A DNA stretch of 5,132 nucleotides from the NCBI GenBank assembly GCA_020200995.1, contig JAIVHQ010000077.1, positions 1 through 5,132 on the forward strand, read 5' to 3'. The DNA comes from Flavobacteriales bacterium. Lineage in GTDB: Bacteria; Bacteroidota; Bacteroidia; Flavobacteriales_D; Cryomorphaceae. Shown here piece after piece: positions 4,705-5,132 of this stretch. Numbering within the stretch: the stretch's first letter is position 1; every line of letters begins with the position of its first letter. The translations under genes and the position numbers were made by a program. The notes under the pieces were generated by a model. That model worked only from the letters and a program-made list of their open reading frames with translations. It did no database searches and was not told where the DNA came from.

Positions 4705-5132
4705 ATGATCGCGCTTACCCAGATTAAATGGCTGGACTACCTTTTGTTTGGCCTTTCGGTCGCCCTCGTTGCATGGATTCTTCTCAGGCTGTTGCGTTTT
4801 CTGCTTGGGAAGTCTCTAAAGCGCTCGAGCATAGAACTCAATGTAGACCCTACCAAGTACCATTTCCTCAAAAACGGATTGAACTTGATTGTCTACCTAT
4901 CGGCGATCATTGTGATTCTGTACACCATTCCCGAGTTTAGGAGCCTGGGTGTTTCACTTTTTGCCAGTGCGGGAATTTTGGCGGCAATCATCGGATTTGC
5001 CTCACAAGCTGCACTTTCCAATATTATCAGCGGGATATTCATCGTCATGTTTAAGCCTTTTCGCGTTACAGACATCATTCAGGTAGGCGACAAGGTTACA
5101 GGAAGGGTAGAGGACATCACCCTGCGCCACAC
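4705..5132 (+). CDS. MscS-family mechanosensitive ion channel (partial, C-terminus off the right edge)
   Basis: The frame opens at the ATG on 4705 (MIALTQIKWLDYLLFGLSVA) and stays open to the window end, giving 142 codons. Hydrophobic segments lie at about residues 12-34 and 57-75. A pore-lining helix with the family's Gly/Ala-rich pattern follows: LFASAGILAAIIGFASQAAL (85-104), then SNIISGIFIVMF (105-116) and KPFRVTDIIQVGD (117-129). This corresponds to the TM3 helix and the start of the cytoplasmic beta domain of MscS. Such channels sit in the inner membrane and release solutes on hypo-osmotic shock. Two N-terminal helices before the pore suggest a short MscS-like architecture; the C-terminal cage is not visible. 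It may be co-transcribed with the DUF2141 gene, since no -7 match lies in the 37-base gap and no terminator is present there. Confidence 0.93.
   Translation, partial: MIALTQIKWLDYLLFGLSVALVAWILLRLLRFLLGKSLKRSSIELNVDPTKYHFLKNGLNLIVYLSAIIVILYTIPEFRSLGVSLFASAGILAAIIGFASQAALSNIISGIFIVMFKPFRVTDIIQVGDKVTGRVEDITLRH

Noticed and set aside
4728..4940. 70-codon plus-strand frame overlapping the channel gene
   Set aside because: It is out of frame with the clear MscS-family reading frame starting at 4705, which continues through the edge.
1..5132. CRISPR arrays, tRNA or rRNA genes, insertion-sequence genes
   Set aside because: None was seen: no regularly spaced repeats, no cloverleaf-like segment I could support, and no transposase or integrase pattern in any frame.

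Overview
The window looks like a chromosomal segment from a member of the Bacteroidota, probably Flavobacteriales-like, though the genus cannot be fixed from sequence alone. Three points support this. Candidate promoters carry the Bacteroidota -7 element TAnnTTTG instead of a sigma-70 -10 box. Start codons lack clear Shine-Dalgarno sequences and have A/T-rich leaders. The gene families (a DUF2141 secreted protein, a YceI-domain lipoprotein with an LTSC lipobox) are common in that phylum.

Region 1 (1-2345, minus strand) is the front of a phenylacetate catabolic operon, read right to left as paaA, paaB, paaC and paaD; paaD runs off the left edge. PaaA, PaaB and PaaC are the catalytic, bridging and structural subunits of the ring 1,2-phenylacetyl-CoA epoxidase, which activates phenylacetyl-CoA with O2. 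PaaD is a MIP18-family protein thought to help metal-cluster assembly for the complex, probably for the PaaE reductase, which would lie outside the window. A full TTTG-N20-TAnnTTTG promoter sits just upstream of paaA and decides its start codon.

Region 2 (2346-3023) holds a divergent gene for an FMN-binding pyridoxamine-phosphate-oxidase-like protein of the Alr4036 type. It shares a short control region with paaA, which contains an inverted repeat. It converges on a YceI lipoprotein gene (3024-3686, minus), and a strong hairpin terminator lies between the two stop codons.

Region 3 (3687-4193) is about 500 bases without a convincing gene. It holds the yceI promoter, an orphan minus-strand rho-independent terminator with a nine-T tail, two further perfect hairpins, a 12-base direct repeat and a 13-base palindrome. 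This is the least explained part of the window. It could hold a small structured RNA or the remains of a small inserted element.

Region 4 (4194-5132, plus strand) holds a DUF2141 exported protein whose start lies almost on its predicted transcription start. It is followed 37 bases later by the first 142 codons of an MscS-family mechanosensitive channel cut by the right edge.

Most of the window is recognisable housekeeping and catabolic content. I found no clear new biological system; the noncoding block in region 3 is the best candidate for something undescribed.
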